Below are positions 20,977-32,289 of a DNA stretch of 51,138 bases, in pieces (position 1 is the stretch's first letter; each line of letters starts with the position of its first letter). Location: positions 1-51,138 of the forward strand of contig CDMY01000487.1 in assembly GCA_001179505.1 (NCBI GenBank). The letters run 5' to 3'. Under the pieces are notes generated by a model. It was not told where the DNA came from. It did not search any database and was given only the letters and a program-made list of their open reading frames with translations. The position numbers and the translations under genes were made by a program. The stretch is from Vitrella brassicaformis (taxonomy: Eukaryota; Sar; Vitrellaceae).

Positions 20977-21355
20977 GAGGGATGACAGAATGAGTGTAGT
21001 CTGACGAATGAAGTAAATACATGGGAACCTGGCGACGGCCAGCAGGCAGGGGCCTTTTTGCATGTCATGTAGAGAAGCGTCAGTCATAAGTCAGTGAGCC
21101 ACTCACTCATCGGGTTATCGACTGGCTGGTGACGATTCATTTGTTTGTGTGATGGGCGTGGCGGACAGAGGGACGGCTCGGTCATTTTTGCAGACGTACA
21201 GGAAGCATTCGTTCATTCCAAACAGTGCAGTGGTGTGTACAATGAATGCAGTCCAAGTTCGTTCGGACACCGAAAGAAAGAGCCCTTGGTTGACATGACA
21301 GATCGATATGCACAAAGAATGTGGACGGACACTGAATGAATGCCGACTGTCTATC
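20977..21355. other. Convergent 3' flank
   Basis: 379 bp between two stop codons on opposite strands. No coding signal. Confidence 0.5.
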
Positions 21356-22122
21356 CTATCTTGCGTCGTGTGCGTGAGGGTAGAGCAGGCTGCGCCCCTG
21401 GTCCCTCTTGCCCTGCAGCTCCTGGAACTGCTTCTCCTGGTTCTGCAGCCAAACAGAACACACAGGCAGCCAGCCAGCCATGACGCACACATACATCCGA
21501 AAGGACGCCACGCCACGAGGGTGACACGGCGGTCGCTTACCTTGAGGTCGAGCTCTAGTGAGTTGATGTCATCGAGCACACCCCCACACGCCGTCTGGAG
21601 CGCCTTGATCGGCGTCGACGCATTCGTTGTCTGCACCTGCCATGCGTGTGTCAGTCACGGAAACGCCCAATGTGTGCCATGCTGTGATCCCTGTGATCCT
21701 CAGCCTCACCCTGACAAGCATTTTTGGCTCGAGTGGGTGTGGCACTTGATAGGCACCAAACTTGACCTCAGGGTCCTCCAACAGCTTCCTACAACACACA
21801 CATCGGACGACGGACACCAGTGAGTGAGTGAATGATGCTCTCCCTGCTCACAGTGTGCCTGCAGACAGACAGACAGACACCGACACGTACGTACCATCTG
21901 AGCACGTTGCCGAGTGTGTGGTCCTCGAGGTAGATGGAGAAGGTGCCCAGGTTGTTCACCTTGGCCTCCTTAGCGTACTCTACCCTGCACCACGCGCACA
22001 CACAACCACAATCACATGTTGCACGTCGGTTGTGCGGCATACTTGCTCGAGACGCCGGGCGGCAGTTCCAGCAGCTCGGCTGCATCTGGACGGTTGATAG
22101 CGGCGTTGTTCTGGTTCGCCAT
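21356..22122 (-). CDS. DNA-directed RNA polymerase II subunit RPB11
   Basis: Exons 22122-22043, 21984-21895, 21788-21710, 21636-21541, 21442-21356; 143 residues against about 115-120 in yeast and human. The conserved core is plain: FSIYLEDHTLGNVLRW, then LLEDPEVKFGAYQVPHPLEP and LVRVQTT. RPB11 pairs with RPB3 in an alpha-like heterodimer that nucleates polymerase II assembly in the nucleus. The AC19 paralogue of Pol I/III shares the fold, but the EDPEVKFGAYQVPHPLE and VQTT text fits RPB11 better. The extra length is a Gln/Lys/Arg-rich C-terminal tail (FQELQGKRDQGRSLLY) encoded by the last exon. The start gives MANQNNAAINRPDAAELLEL, comparable to the short N-terminus of the family. Confidence 0.93.
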
Positions 22123-22371
22123 CACGACAGACGAACGCCTCACGCCAGAAGGCTGCGACAGAGATCAACGGAGATCAGCTCTTTTGACCGCTGGACAACC
22201 TCATCCCGCTCGATAGCTGCTTCTTGCTTCCTTCTTCTGCTTCGCAAAGGGCTCGCATACAGCTACACGGACAATCTTACCCTTAACCACCACCCGAGAG
22301 ATCCCCGTCACCGCTTTCATCGCTCTCTCGGCCGCACTCACATCTCTATCAGATCGACAGGCGGCATCATC
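22123..22371. promoter_or_regulatory. Bidirectional region between RPB11 and FKBP-like genes
   Basis: 249 bp. The + strand frame of the FKBP gene is open through this region without an ATG and would encode a hydrophobic stretch, so an undetected upstream exon or non-ATG start cannot be excluded. Confidence 0.4.
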
Positions 22372-22986
22372 ATGACGACGGACGGCCGTTTCTACCTGCT
22401 TGTCTCGCCAGACGGGCACATTGGCCCAGGACCTTGCGCCCAGAGGAGGTATCTACGGTCGTCGGACATCAGCAAGATCATCGCCTTCGACGACAACGAC
22501 CAGTCGAAGCCCGACAGACCCATCGGCGTGCTGCAGGGGGCATCTGTGTTCTTCGAGAAGTGCATCAAGCTGCTGGAGAGGTGCTTATCAACTGAGAGAG
22601 GGAGAGAGGACGGCCATGTGATGTGCAGATCTGGCGTTTGTCCTGGGTGTGTGTGTGTGTTCATCAGCGAGTTTCGTGACGACTCGGTCCTGGCCCCATC
22701 GGGGGTGCGGTACAAGATCATTCAGCAAGGCAGCGGCGCCATGCCTACGGCCGAGCAGCAGGTCAAGTTCGACTACATCGAGTGGGGCGACGCCTGGGAG
22801 GGCGAGGTGTGTGCCGATGAGCCTGGCAGTACGTGCCGACCGGCAGAACTGCCCGGGTGGTTCGGGGAGGCGATCACGTCGATGCGAGTTGGAGAGGTGC
22901 GTCGATTGATGGTGCCGCCGGATGTCAGCCACGCCCCGGTCCCTCACACAAAGCTGGTGCAGCTCACGCTGCACGCCATCATGTGA
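22372..22986 (+). CDS. FKBP-type peptidyl-prolyl isomerase-like protein
   Basis: Exons 22372-22580 and 22668-22986; 175 residues from ATG 22372. The C-terminal about 100 residues follow the FKBP pattern: SGVRYKIIQQGSG, VKFDYIEW, then WFGEAITSMRVGEVRRLMVPP (family: ...EaitgMkvGgkR.l.iPp) and LVQLTLHAI as the last strand. FKBPs catalyse Xaa-Pro isomerisation; here the flap region is short and several aromatic active-site residues are not obvious, so enzymatic activity is uncertain. The N-terminal 70 residues (FYLLVSPDGHIGPG, SKIIAFDD) contain no FKBP signature. No leader is present at this start, although the upstream open frame contains a hydrophobic run, so plastid targeting remains possible. 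Confidence 0.75.
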   Translation: MTTDGRFYLLVSPDGHIGPGPCAQRRYLRSSDISKIIAFDDNDQSKPDRPIGVLQGASVFFEKCIKLLERCLSTERGREDGHVMCRSGVCPGCVCVFISEFRDDSVLAPSGVRYKIIQQGSGAMPTAEQQVKFDYIEWGDAWEGEVCADEPGSTCRPAELPGWFGEAITSMRVGEVRRLMVPPDVSHAPVPHTKLVQLTLHAIM

Positions 22987-24322
22987 ACAGTCAACAACGG
23001 GACAGAGAGACACACACACAGAGAGAGAGAGAGAGAGAGTCACACACACACGTGTTACGAGCCTGCCTGGGGTTCGTCACGTCACATGTGATACGGCCGC
23101 AGTGGCTTGCCCAGCCCCCCGCCTCCCCGCCCGGCGGGGCAAGCCGCTGCGGCCTTACTATATGTGACGTGACTGACCCGACAGTCAGTCAGTCAGTCAG
23201 TGGATCAACCGATAAAGGGAGGGAGGGAGGGAGGGAGAGAGGGAGTTGCGGGCTTATGGTGGCGCAGCTCGTGTGAATATAGTGGCTGTCACGTCGGTCG
23301 ACGATTCGTTGCTCTTTTTCCGCCTGCCGAGCGCAGGCAGGCCTGGCTGAGTGACGTACGTGCTGTCATTCCTAGGCTGGCTGGCTGGGCTGCATTATTT
23401 TTCCTCCATCCATTCCTCTATCTGAACGGTGAATGTCTCTCTTCCATGCGAGTGTCGGTTTGCTGCCGGGCGTCTTTCACTCTTGCCCCCATTCGGCTTC
23501 TGGTGATTTCCTTACATGGTGCGAGACACCCATTCACCGCCTGAGACTTACTTGTGTGTTTCTGTTGTATTTTTCGCTATGGCCAATGCACTCAATGCAC
23601 CGTGGGCTGATGATATATGGTGTGTCTATACTTGTAGGTGTCTGGTCTGTCGCCTTGTGGTTGTATACAGTGTGGACGATGCGATGCCTGCCTGCTTGGT
23701 CTGCATGGCATGCATACGGATGCATCAAGGGACAGACAGACAGACCGACCGACCGACCGATTGCCTCAACAAAAGCAGCCCGCTGGTGTCTGTCGTGTCT
23801 CTGCTTCGGTTCAAGTGTCCCATGCGATGCGTCATGTCACAGCAGGCAGATGACGTAACGGGCAATGCATGATTCACCAAATCGCTTTTATGCACCATTA
23901 CGTAAGCAACCCCAATTAGACGAGATGAGACGAGACTCACACACACACACACACACATACACATATATATATATCATGTTGGTGGCCGTACGGTAGGTAC
24001 AGGGGCTGGGCTGGGCTGGGTTACCCACCCACCCACAGGCATACGGCAGAATGCTGGGTGGCACAGCACACGGCTACTCCTACAGAACTTACTTGCGAGA
24101 CCAGAAAACTGACTGACTGACTGACAGACACCGATATGTAATGAATGCCATGCCCCACCCCACCCGACCCGATACATAGACACGCCACGCCCACACATGT
24201 CAGTCATGCACACAGATATAAATATCATACGCACGTACACACACACAGAGAGAGATGAACCTACAAAGGACGCGTACACACGTAAAATCACGCACACGCC
24301 GTGTAAGCACGCCCTCACTCGC
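22987..24322. other. Intergenic region with microsatellites and a hairpin
   Basis: 1.3 kb downstream of the FKBP gene and of the PLC-like gene (both end here). It holds (CA)n, (AG)n, (GGGA)n at 23216-23235, (GACC)n near 23743-23758, (TA)n at 23961-23972, and the inverted repeat at 23076-23173 listed separately. No supported gene. Confidence 0.55.
23076..23173. repeat. Long imperfect inverted repeat (hairpin), 37-bp arms
   Basis: Left arm 23076-23112 and right arm 23137-23173 are complementary at 32 of 37 positions. Both arms carry GTCACGTCACAT at the outer end and GGCCGCAG plus GGCTTGCCC at the inner end. The 24-bp loop is C-rich. It lies 90 bp after the FKBP stop. Confidence 0.85.
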
Positions 24323-27300
24323 TCACAGCACCGTCATGGACTTCCACGACTGCCCGTGCAGGCCACTCACCCACACGCCTCGGCCCCCGTCATCAGCACG
24401 GTGCGAATGTGTCTCTCCATTGCTGCTGGTGCCGACCACCGATCTGCCCGGAAGAAGGTAGAGTGAGCCGATCTCGTGACGCCACGCCCGGCTGAGGTCG
24501 GGGTAGTCACCGACACAGAAGATCTCCCCCGCGTCTTTGTCGTGTGCGAACGCGTAGACACACTTGTCGATGCCGAGCACTCGCGCCTCGTTCATTCGGT
24601 TGGCGAAGCGCAGAACAGCTTTGTCTTTGACCTCGTATCGGTCCACAAAGACGCCATTCCATGGCCTTCCTGTGGCGGGAGTGGACGCGTTGAGGGCCAT
24701 GTGCATCATGTGATCGTAGTCGTTGAGAAGCTGGGCCACGTAAGACACCCCCAGAAATGAGAACTGCCCGAAGTGAGCCACATTGAGAAACACGTCCTCT
24801 TCTGTCCGGCCGTCCAGCGCCGTGGCGACCTGGGCTCTCTGCCGATCCCGCCGCTCCTGCACAGTGGGCATGACGAACACACCACCACCGTCACCCTCCT
24901 CAGAATACGTCCAGATCTCCCCATGGTTGCTGAAGGGCAAGTCGTTCCGGCTCGCCAGCGTCTCGTCGAACCCCGAATCTTCCGTCCATATGACGACAGC
25001 ATGGCGGCCACTGCCGAGGACTTCTCGCACAGTGGTAGACCTGTCGATGGCTGATGGGTAGATGATGTTTGCAAGGGGGCTGGCCATGAGGGCGGTCGCC
25101 ACCAGGTCGGTGTCGCTGGCACGCTCCACGTTGGACAGACGGATGAGCAGCAGGTCGCAGGGATGGGCATCTAGCCATTCGGCGATTGACGCGAATGTGT
25201 GGGCGGCTGTGCGGGTGCTGCGGCCGCTCTCGTGGCATGAAACGGCCTCCGTCGTACCGAAACTGCACACATACACACGGACACAGAGAATCGATGCAGG
25301 TGTCACAAGGGGTGTGTGTGTGTGTGTGTGTGTACCTGCAGAAGTCCAGGTCGAGGGCGCGGATGCCATCGTCCAGCTGTGTGATAAGGGACCTGTTCTG
25401 GCTCTCGTGGAAGCTCTCACAGCCACAGGTAAAGGCCAGGCACTCACAGCCACTCAAATCATACGACTCGCTGTTGTGCGTGCCTGCAAAACACATATGT
25501 GTGTGTCTCCGCACCCCTGATGTCTCCCCCTCTCTCTGTCCTGTAGTACTGACCTGGATAAGTCACGTCCAACACAGGGAGGTCGCACAAACCCCCCACA
25601 CCGTTGCACGCGCGGCACTCCGACTCCTCTGCTATCGACATGGCACTGAGCGGCTCATCGAAGGCACCTGGCGCGTCGTCGCCTATCGGAGGGGCTTGCT
25701 CGGTCACTGAGAGAGAGAGAGAGAGACGGGGGGGGGGGAGAAAGAGAGAGAGAGAGTCAGTCCCGGTGATCGCCGGCAGGCCTGTGTCGCCACTGTGTGT
25801 ACCTTTCCGCATGAATGCGATGGTGCCGTTGGCGGGAGCTATCATGCCGGGCTGCCAGTCATCTGGACTCCCTGCCATCGACAGGGCGCATTGGCCCTTG
25901 ACGAAGCCGCCGTCCTCTTGGCCGATCTCGTCCTCGGCGGTGAAGTCCACACACCGACATGCCAGCTGCTCCACACACCTGCACAGCCACACGACAGATG
26001 CCACAATCATTACCGCCGCCACTGACGTGACGTGACATTCACCTGCCCCTCTCACTCACTTCAAGGCACACGTGTGAAGGCTCATGGTGCCCACATGCTC
26101 CCGCGTAGCGCCTTTGACGACACACACGCCGGATCTCCCCTCCTCGTATGAGCCCTGTAGCCCTGCCTCCATGCGCACCAAGGGAGCAGGAGCGGGTCTC
26201 GCGGCCGCCATAATGGTGGCCCTCTCCTCTCTCTCTGCCTGCTCCCTCTTCGCTGCCTCCGCCGTGCCAACTCGGATATAAGCCCTGTAGCCTCTCACAG
26301 ACGGGCTCTTGACGGCATTGCTGTTCTTGGCGCCCAGACGGCATGACGGCTCGCCCATGCTGCCATCCTTGTGGAAGTCGAAGCATTCGCAGCCCTCCTG
26401 GTCGATGCACGCCGAGGCGCACTCGGCGAGCGTCTCTGTGCTGTGCTTGTGGGCGTGGGAGGCGCAATAGGAAGACGTGATGGTCAGCTTCTTGAGCCAG
26501 CTGTTCTGCACTCGATAGGCGTCGAAGTACAGCAGAGGGGACACTCTGGCCGCAGACAAGCTGGTGCTGGCGGCAGTGGTGGTGGCCGGCGTGGCATTTG
26601 GACGCAGCACTGACACAAGACAGACCAGCATCAAGTCACCACTGTGTGCCCTTCTCTCTCCCTCCCTCCCTCCTACCTCGTTTGTCGTCATCTGTTTCGA
26701 GAAACCCCTGGTCGGCAGAGTCCCGCACCATGGCCATCACGCCAACGAAGGCCCCGTCCCCATTGCCGCCAGATGACGCATCATTGCCATCAGCCGCAAC
26801 CGAGAAGAAGTTGGTGGTCGCCCCGGCATCAGATGCTTTGCTGAGCCGGACGATTCTCTTCTCGCCGGGTGCGCCAAGCTGGCAGGTGGGCGGCTGCTCT
26901 GCCGCCACTGTCAGGTCGAAGCACAGACAGTCACTCAGAGATGCACACCTGCACCGACCAACACACACACACACAAACCACATAGCCCATAACCACACAC
27001 GGCCAGATGTTCAAACGGGAGGCGGTGTGACGGTTTGCGTGTTGTGGTTGCTCACGCTTGAGCACAGCTCTCGACGGTGACATTGGCGATGTGCCGGTCA
27101 TCTCCATCGCTGGCCCTGTGGCTGGCACACTCGACGCCGTCGAACATGTGGTTGTATTTCCTGACGGCGCTGTGGCTCGGCAGGCCAGACAGCGCAGCCA
27201 CTGGCGAACTCCCAGGCTTGGTAGCAGAGGTGGCAGAGGCCAGGCAGCATCGCGACAGTGCCAGCGCGCACAGCAGCAGGGAGGGCAACAGAGATGCCAT
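24323..27300 (-). CDS. Secreted protein with PAN/Apple-like domains and a PI-PLC X domain
   Basis: Exons 27300-27056, 26948-26677, 26609-26060, 25978-25803, 25706-25554, 25483-25336, 25262-24323; 827 residues. It opens with a clear signal peptide (MASLLPSLLLCALALS). Residues 25-480 contain Cys-rich segments of PAN/Apple type: CASLSDCLCFDL, then CASACIDQEGCECFDFHKDG, and CVEQLACRCVDF. The motif C-x-C-F/V-D-F is typical of these adhesion modules. From about 515, GTHNSESYDLSG and DDGIRALDLDFC, then HPCDLLLIRLSN match the X-box of PI-PLC-like phosphodiesterases, with the first catalytic His in GTHN. This class cleaves phosphatidylinositol or GPI-type substrates without the Ca-dependent Y domain. 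The fusion suggests an extracellular or surface enzyme held by adhesion modules (inference). A possible donor at 24370 leaves the last 16 residues uncertain. Confidence 0.78.
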
Positions 27301-27447
27301 GGGAGTGTTGCTGAGCCGCCTCCTCTGGGGTCTTGGTTATTGCGGGGATCCCCCCTTTCTTCCGGAGACCTTTCTTTCTTCACTCTTCGAGCAGCGGTTT
27401 CACGCAGCACCCTACGAGGCGAGCAAACAGTGACAACAACATCAGGA
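27301..27447. promoter_or_regulatory. Compact bidirectional promoter region
   Basis: 147 bp between the PLC-like start (-) and the PH-domain gene start (+). No motif identified. Confidence 0.45.
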
Positions 27448-30400
27448 ATGGCTTTGGGGTCCCACCTGTCCATGGAGGTCATCTTGCGCAAGAAAGACGG
27501 ATTCGTCGCCTTGAAGGAGTTTGAGGACGACCGTCGGGCGCGGGTGGATGCCTTCCGCTCACTCATGGCGCCGCTCAACAAACGGGCATTCGCTATGCTC
27601 GATGATGCCAAGGGTGAGCCAAAACCACCGGCAAAACCAGATCTTTCAGAGTCTCACCATCAGCACCATGTGTGGTTGTGTGCTCAGCGATGGTGAGTGG
27701 CGTGGCCACGGCGCTGACCCAGCGGCTGCAGATGGACAAGGCGTACATCGACAGCCTTCGGAGGTCCGTCCCGCATCGGTCCCTGAGCATGGAGTCGACA
27801 AGAGGCGGCAGACGGCAGCAGACCCACCCGACACAAACATCGCCGCCCAGCCGGCAGAGCAGCAGCGCCAGCAGCACTGGGGGCGAGGGCGGCAGCGGGG
27901 GAGGGAAGATCGACTGCTCGGGCGCCAACACCGTCAAGGAGGCGCTGCGTGAGCTGAATCGGCAGCAGGCTCTGCAGATGGAAGACTTCGTCAAGGTCGC
28001 CTCAGAGGACCTCATACAGGGTGGGTGGGTGAGCGAGAGCCTCGTGTGCGTAAATAAAGGGAGAGAAGGCATCTGCGTGTTGCGTTGCATCACACGTGTG
28101 TGTGTTCTTGCGTTGTGTCAGGTGGTCTCCAGCGTGCTGCGGTAGAGTATGCCCGTGTGTCCAAGCAGCACACGGACCGAGTGGCTGCCGCATGGAGCCT
28201 CCTCGAAACCACAGAAAAAGACTGCAGGCAAGCCCCAGACACAAACACACACACACACGCACACACACGCCCACTTGTTGCGATCGTGTGTGATGGATGC
28301 GATGCAGGCAAAAATGGGATGAGTATGAGCGTCTGTTTCGCGCGGTAGAGTCAACCCAGGTCATGAGCCTCCACCCACCGCATGACGACGACCACGGCAG
28401 CAGCAGCCAGGGCGGCCGGGAAGGAGGAGGGGGTGCGAGGGACTGTTGGCTGCTGGAGCGGTTCTACACCAATGCCGCCACACAATCGAGAGTGGCGCAG
28501 GACGCCTACCTCAAGGCCTTCCAACAGTTCCTTGCCGACTTTGAGCAGCTGGAGCAGGTCAGGTGTGGCGAATGGGCGCGCAGACGGTGCGAAATACATT
28601 ACCGTGTGTGTGTGTGTGTGTGTGGTGCAGTGGCGGTGTCAGACGGTCCGCCACACGGTGAATCAGTTCCTGCAGAAGCTCAAAGTCACGACCACCCACG
28701 TGTCGTCGTCCATCGACGCCTCGCTCACACTGATGCAGGCACTAGACCCTGCAAAAGTGTCAGTGGCCAAGATGATGCACTCCGAAGACCCCTTCGCAAG
28801 GTACGTACGTACAGCACCCACCACCACAGATCCACAGATCGGCTTCCTTGCTCATCTGTCCGCTGTTCCTCTTTTCTACCGGGCAGCCCCGCTCCTCCCC
28901 ACAACCCAGCAGAGGCCGACGCGGGTCAGTCGGCCCAGCAGCGGTCTGCACGGCGAGGGTCGGCGTCCAGGAGGCCCCCACTGCCACCCCAGCAGCAGCA
29001 GCAGATGCAGCAGACAAGGGTAGAGGACGAGACCAGTGTGGCCCTGTCGGCCTTTCTCAGTCAGGCGGAGGAGCTGACGAAACTCCCAAACCCGCCACAG
29101 ACGTCCCTCGTCAAGAAAGCGGGTGAGAAAGGGTGTTTGTGTTTGTGGTGTGTGTGGGTCGGTGATGCATTGAGCCAGTTCGTCCCGGGATGAGATCATT
29201 GGTTTTGTGTGCCTTTGACGTAGGCATCGTCAAGCGGCCGACGAGTGGTCTGTTCCAGCGTCAGAAGGACGGTGTGCTGGTGCTGACGTATGACCGTTTC
29301 CTCCACCTGTTCAAGAGCGAGGCCGACCCTCTCCCAGCCACCTCCGTCTCTCTCGACCTCTCCACCGTGTCTGTCGTCCAAGACCACAACCAGCCGTCCC
29401 CTCCCCCTGCCCCTCCGTCTGCCTCTGCCAGCAGTGGCAGTGCCACGCCCACCGCCATCCCCACGATAGAGGTGCAGGAGACCAAACGCGTCGGCCCCTT
29501 CCGGATGTTCAGCTCCAACAAGCGGCTGGTGTTCACCCCACTCACGGCCGGCGAGGCCTCATCGTGGCTGGAGATCCTCAAGGGCGGCAGTGCTGCTGCT
29601 GGTCGTAGTGCTACCGCCCAGCGGCCACCCCCGCCCGCTTTGCCGCTGGGCACGCCCCCACCTGCTGGCAGCGAGCAGGACGGCGATGGCGCGACGAAGG
29701 TGGAGCCCTCGCTGGGCGACCACGGGTCGTTCCCCTCCACCCCCAGCCCATTTGACACCTCGCAGGAAGGACCCCTCCTGCCAGAGAAGGAGGAGGGGAC
29801 CCTCAGTGCTGCAGGGCAAGACACCCTTACCAACGGAGGAGAGGCGGGGGCTGCGACAAACGACACACATCATGAAGAAGAGGGCGGCCAGGAGAGGGCG
29901 GCGATGGTGTTTGACGACCCGCCAAGGCCCCCACCCCCACCCGCGGTGCCAGTGGATCTGAGCAGCACAGTGGAGAGGCGGCAGATGGACAACGGCGGGC
30001 CATCGCTGGACGACGGCACTGGAGATGCAGAAGGTGGGCGGGTGAATGGGTAGTGCGCACAGTACAGGCAGACAGACAGACAGGGAGATAGACAGGTAGG
30101 CTGCATGGCCTGGCTGCAGAGTGCCGTGCCGTGCCGTGTCGTGAGCTGACTGGCCATCCGCTCTCCCTCTCCCTCACGTCTGTCTGTCTGCCTGTGTTAT
30201 GAATGCCGTGGTGGTCTGCATCACCCATTATTCATTCAGGCAGCAAGAGAGGCCACAACCCCCCGCCCCCATCAGCAAGCCAGCCGTCCACCCGCGCAGC
30301 CACCACCATGGCTGAGGATAGTCATGGCAGCGAGTCACCCCCCTGTCTGCCTCCTGCCTTCATCGCAGACCCCTTTCCCTTTGTCGTGCCCCCCGCCCCT

Positions 30401-30520
30401 GGTGTGGGTGTGGGTGTGTGTTGCCCTGCAGATATCGGAGGCGACTTTGGGACGGGCAGGGCTCAGGAGGCTATGTCACCGCTGCCTTCGATCGAAGACG
30501 GCGAGAGCGTAGGTGGATAG
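27448..30520 (+). CDS. Coiled-coil (possibly BAR-like) protein with a PH domain
   Basis: Exons 27448-27613, 27688-28020, 28122-28227, 28308-28557, 28631-28800, 28887-29122, 29224-30033, 30240-30520; 783 residues. The donor after 28227 is GC. Residues 1-340 are long helices with heptad-like spacing (LKEFEDDRRARVDAFRSLM, ALRELNRQQALQMEDFVKV, YARVSKQHTDRVAAAWSLLE), similar in size and position to BAR/F-BAR regions ahead of a PH domain. A PH domain follows at about 420-540: GLFQRQKDGVLVLTYDRFLHLF, SLDLSTVSVV, and the closing helix EASSWLEIL. Such proteins bind phosphoinositides and bend or tether membranes. The rest is Pro/Ser-rich. The BAR assignment is inference from helix content; the PH assignment is stronger. 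Codons at about 30408-30437 could be a 30-nt in-frame intron but were kept as coding. Confidence 0.72.
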
Positions 30521-30710
30521 GGGGGAGGGAGGGTGGTTGATAAAGCGGATGGGCCTCTTGGTTCGTGTGTTGCTTAGCGTCTCGACTGCTTAGATGTCTG
30601 CGTGGTAGTGATACGGACAAAGCGTTTTTTGGGTGTGGACCCGTTTATTGTCATCAAGTCTCAGCATTGTGCCGAGATCCACCGCGAAAAACCCCATTGT
30701 CAATGCCCTT

Positions 30711-30865
30711 CACTTCGTCTAAGGCCCCCTGCTGCCCTAACGTGATGTGGGTGTACCATATCGTACCCACTTCGTCTAAGGCCCCCTGCTGCCCTAACGT
30801 GTCGTACCCACTTCGTCTAACGCCCCCTGCTGCCCTAACGTGATGAGGGTGTATCATATCGTACC
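30711..30865. repeat. Tandem array of a 34-bp unit
   Basis: Units at 30711-30744, 30768-30801 and 30809-30842 begin CACTTCGTCTAA and end GCCCTAACGTG; units 1 and 2 are identical and unit 3 has one change. The 23-bp spacers after units 1 and 3 are near-identical (ending CATATCGTACC), while the spacer after unit 2 is cut to 7 bp, so the array is a 57-bp repeat with one internal deletion. Confidence 0.9.
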
Positions 30866-31038
30866 CTCTATATTCATCAACGAGTTTCGTTTCGTGCAGA
30901 ACGTCACGTCACACAAGTACGCCACTGTTTCACATCACAGCATACACACGTGAGTCGAGTGAGCCCTTTCGTTACAACGTTCAGTACTCCCTTACATGAA
31001 AGCCACCCATCCAGGCAGGCAGGCGACACACAGTGAGG

Positions 31039-31166
31039 GCAGCGATTACGTCGATTGCGTCGTGTTACATACAGACAGACATATGAAACGCTGTAATGTA
31101 GATATGTCTGTTACTGCGTTTCATGTCTGTCTCTTCTTGACACGACGTAATCGACGTTACTGCTGC
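31039..31166. repeat. 128-bp imperfect palindrome (hairpin)
   Basis: Outer arms 31039-31065 and 31140-31166 are complementary at 23 of 27 positions (core ACGTCGATT and CGTCGTGT). Inner arms continue with GACAGACAT, GAAACGC and GTAA blocks around 31075-31098 paired with 31104-31131. The loop is short. It could be a MITE remnant or encode a structured RNA. Confidence 0.8.
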
Positions 31167-31340
31167 AACAAACAGACCTTGAGAGTGATCCACTGCACAT
31201 TAACGTCACCGTGCTGGCTCACAAGACACCAGTGTCAATGTCAATGTCATTGTCACTGTCATTGTCAAGCCATTGTCTCACATCGCAATGCAGACTCAGA
31301 CCGTTGCACATACACATGCGTCAAGGTGTCAGTCCGAGAG

Positions 31341-32289
31341 TCAGCCCTTTCTAGGCCAGTGATCAGGAAAACTCCCAGTGAAGCCGGCAAAGTCAAACCC
31401 TCGGGCCCGGTGGTTGAAGCTCTCCACCCACCGAAACAGCGCCCCGTCAGTGTAGAACCGCCTCGTGTAGTCAAGCACCCGTTTCGCCTGCAGCCGGTCG
31501 ATGTCAGCCGCCAGGATGTCGACCCGCAGGAGTGCCAGCTGCTTGGAGGCCAGGAGGTCATCAAACACGGTGACGATCAAATGGGGCGAGGCAGCCTGGG
31601 CATCACGCTGAAACTCCTCTGAGCCATAAAGGAACACAGACACAGAGAAAAGGAGACAGAGAGATGGGGAGGGCCGGCATCGGCATGTCTGAGCGCCTGT
31701 GTGGGGGGATGGTCGAAGGCGCTCACCGAGTGATGTGTAAAGGATGTGCTTCTTGTCCTGGAACTGCAGCACAAGTGTCCTGAATCCCTGCGTGCCCTGC
31801 AGCTGCACCTTGGCCGCCTCGATGCCGTTGCCCTTCATGTCGTGGTGAGGGGACTTGGTCAGCGGCGCGATGAACATGGGAGCATGGGACGCACTGAGCA
31901 CATTAATCACACACCACACACATAGCCATCGGACAGCCACAGAGAAAGCGCCATGAATACATCCGGCTGACCCATCCATCCATCCATTCTGCCTACTTCT
32001 TGGTCAGTGTGTCGTACTCGTCCGGCTGCAGCACATCGGTGAGCACCCGTGGCTTGTCCTTGAACTGCTCCAGCCACAGGTACTCAATCGTCGAGGGCGT
32101 CTCCCGCTCGAACAACGACATCTTGACCACCTCACGCAGCTGCCGCGGGACGGGATAAGTGAAGCCAAACCGACGGCACTGCTGATATCGATAGTGATGC
32201 CGACGATGACCGACGATGGGAGGGCAGGGAGGGCACTGAGTGGGGGAGGCGGGGAGAAGGGATCGATGCAGATGTCGGGCGCTCGTCAT
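31341..32289 (-). CDS. Mitochondrial F1-ATPase assembly factor ATP11 (ATPAF1 family)
   Basis: Exons 32289-31997, 31893-31727, 31618-31341; 245 residues. The start gives an Arg/His/Ser/Pro-rich, acid-free N-terminus of the mitochondrial presequence type. The family core is present: LREVVKMSLFERETPSTIEYLWLEQF (ATP11 proteins begin with a helix ending in IxxIWxxY/F), then HAPMFIAPL (family: CPMFLxPLP), VLQFQDKKHILYTSLEEFQ and the closing LIVTVFDDLLASKQLALLRVDI. ATP11 is a chaperone that binds free F1 beta subunit in the matrix before the alpha-beta hexamer forms. It is paired head to head with the plastid fibrillin gene. Confidence 0.87.

Larger units (their letters stand above)
30521..31340. 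other. Convergent 3' region rich in repeats
   Basis: 820 bp between two stops. It contains a 34-bp-unit array (30711-30865), a 128-bp imperfect palindrome (31039-31166) and a TGTCAATGTCA-type run (31233-31268). No gene seen. Confidence 0.6.

Noticed and set aside
21934-22371. 5' extension of the FKBP-like frame
   Set aside because: The frame is open but contains no ATG and overlaps the first exon and 5' UTR of RPB11 on the other strand.
30408-30437. 30-nt GT...AG segment in the PH-domain gene
   Set aside because: It could be read as an intron, but it is far shorter than every other intron here and is a multiple of three with an open frame, so I kept it as coding.
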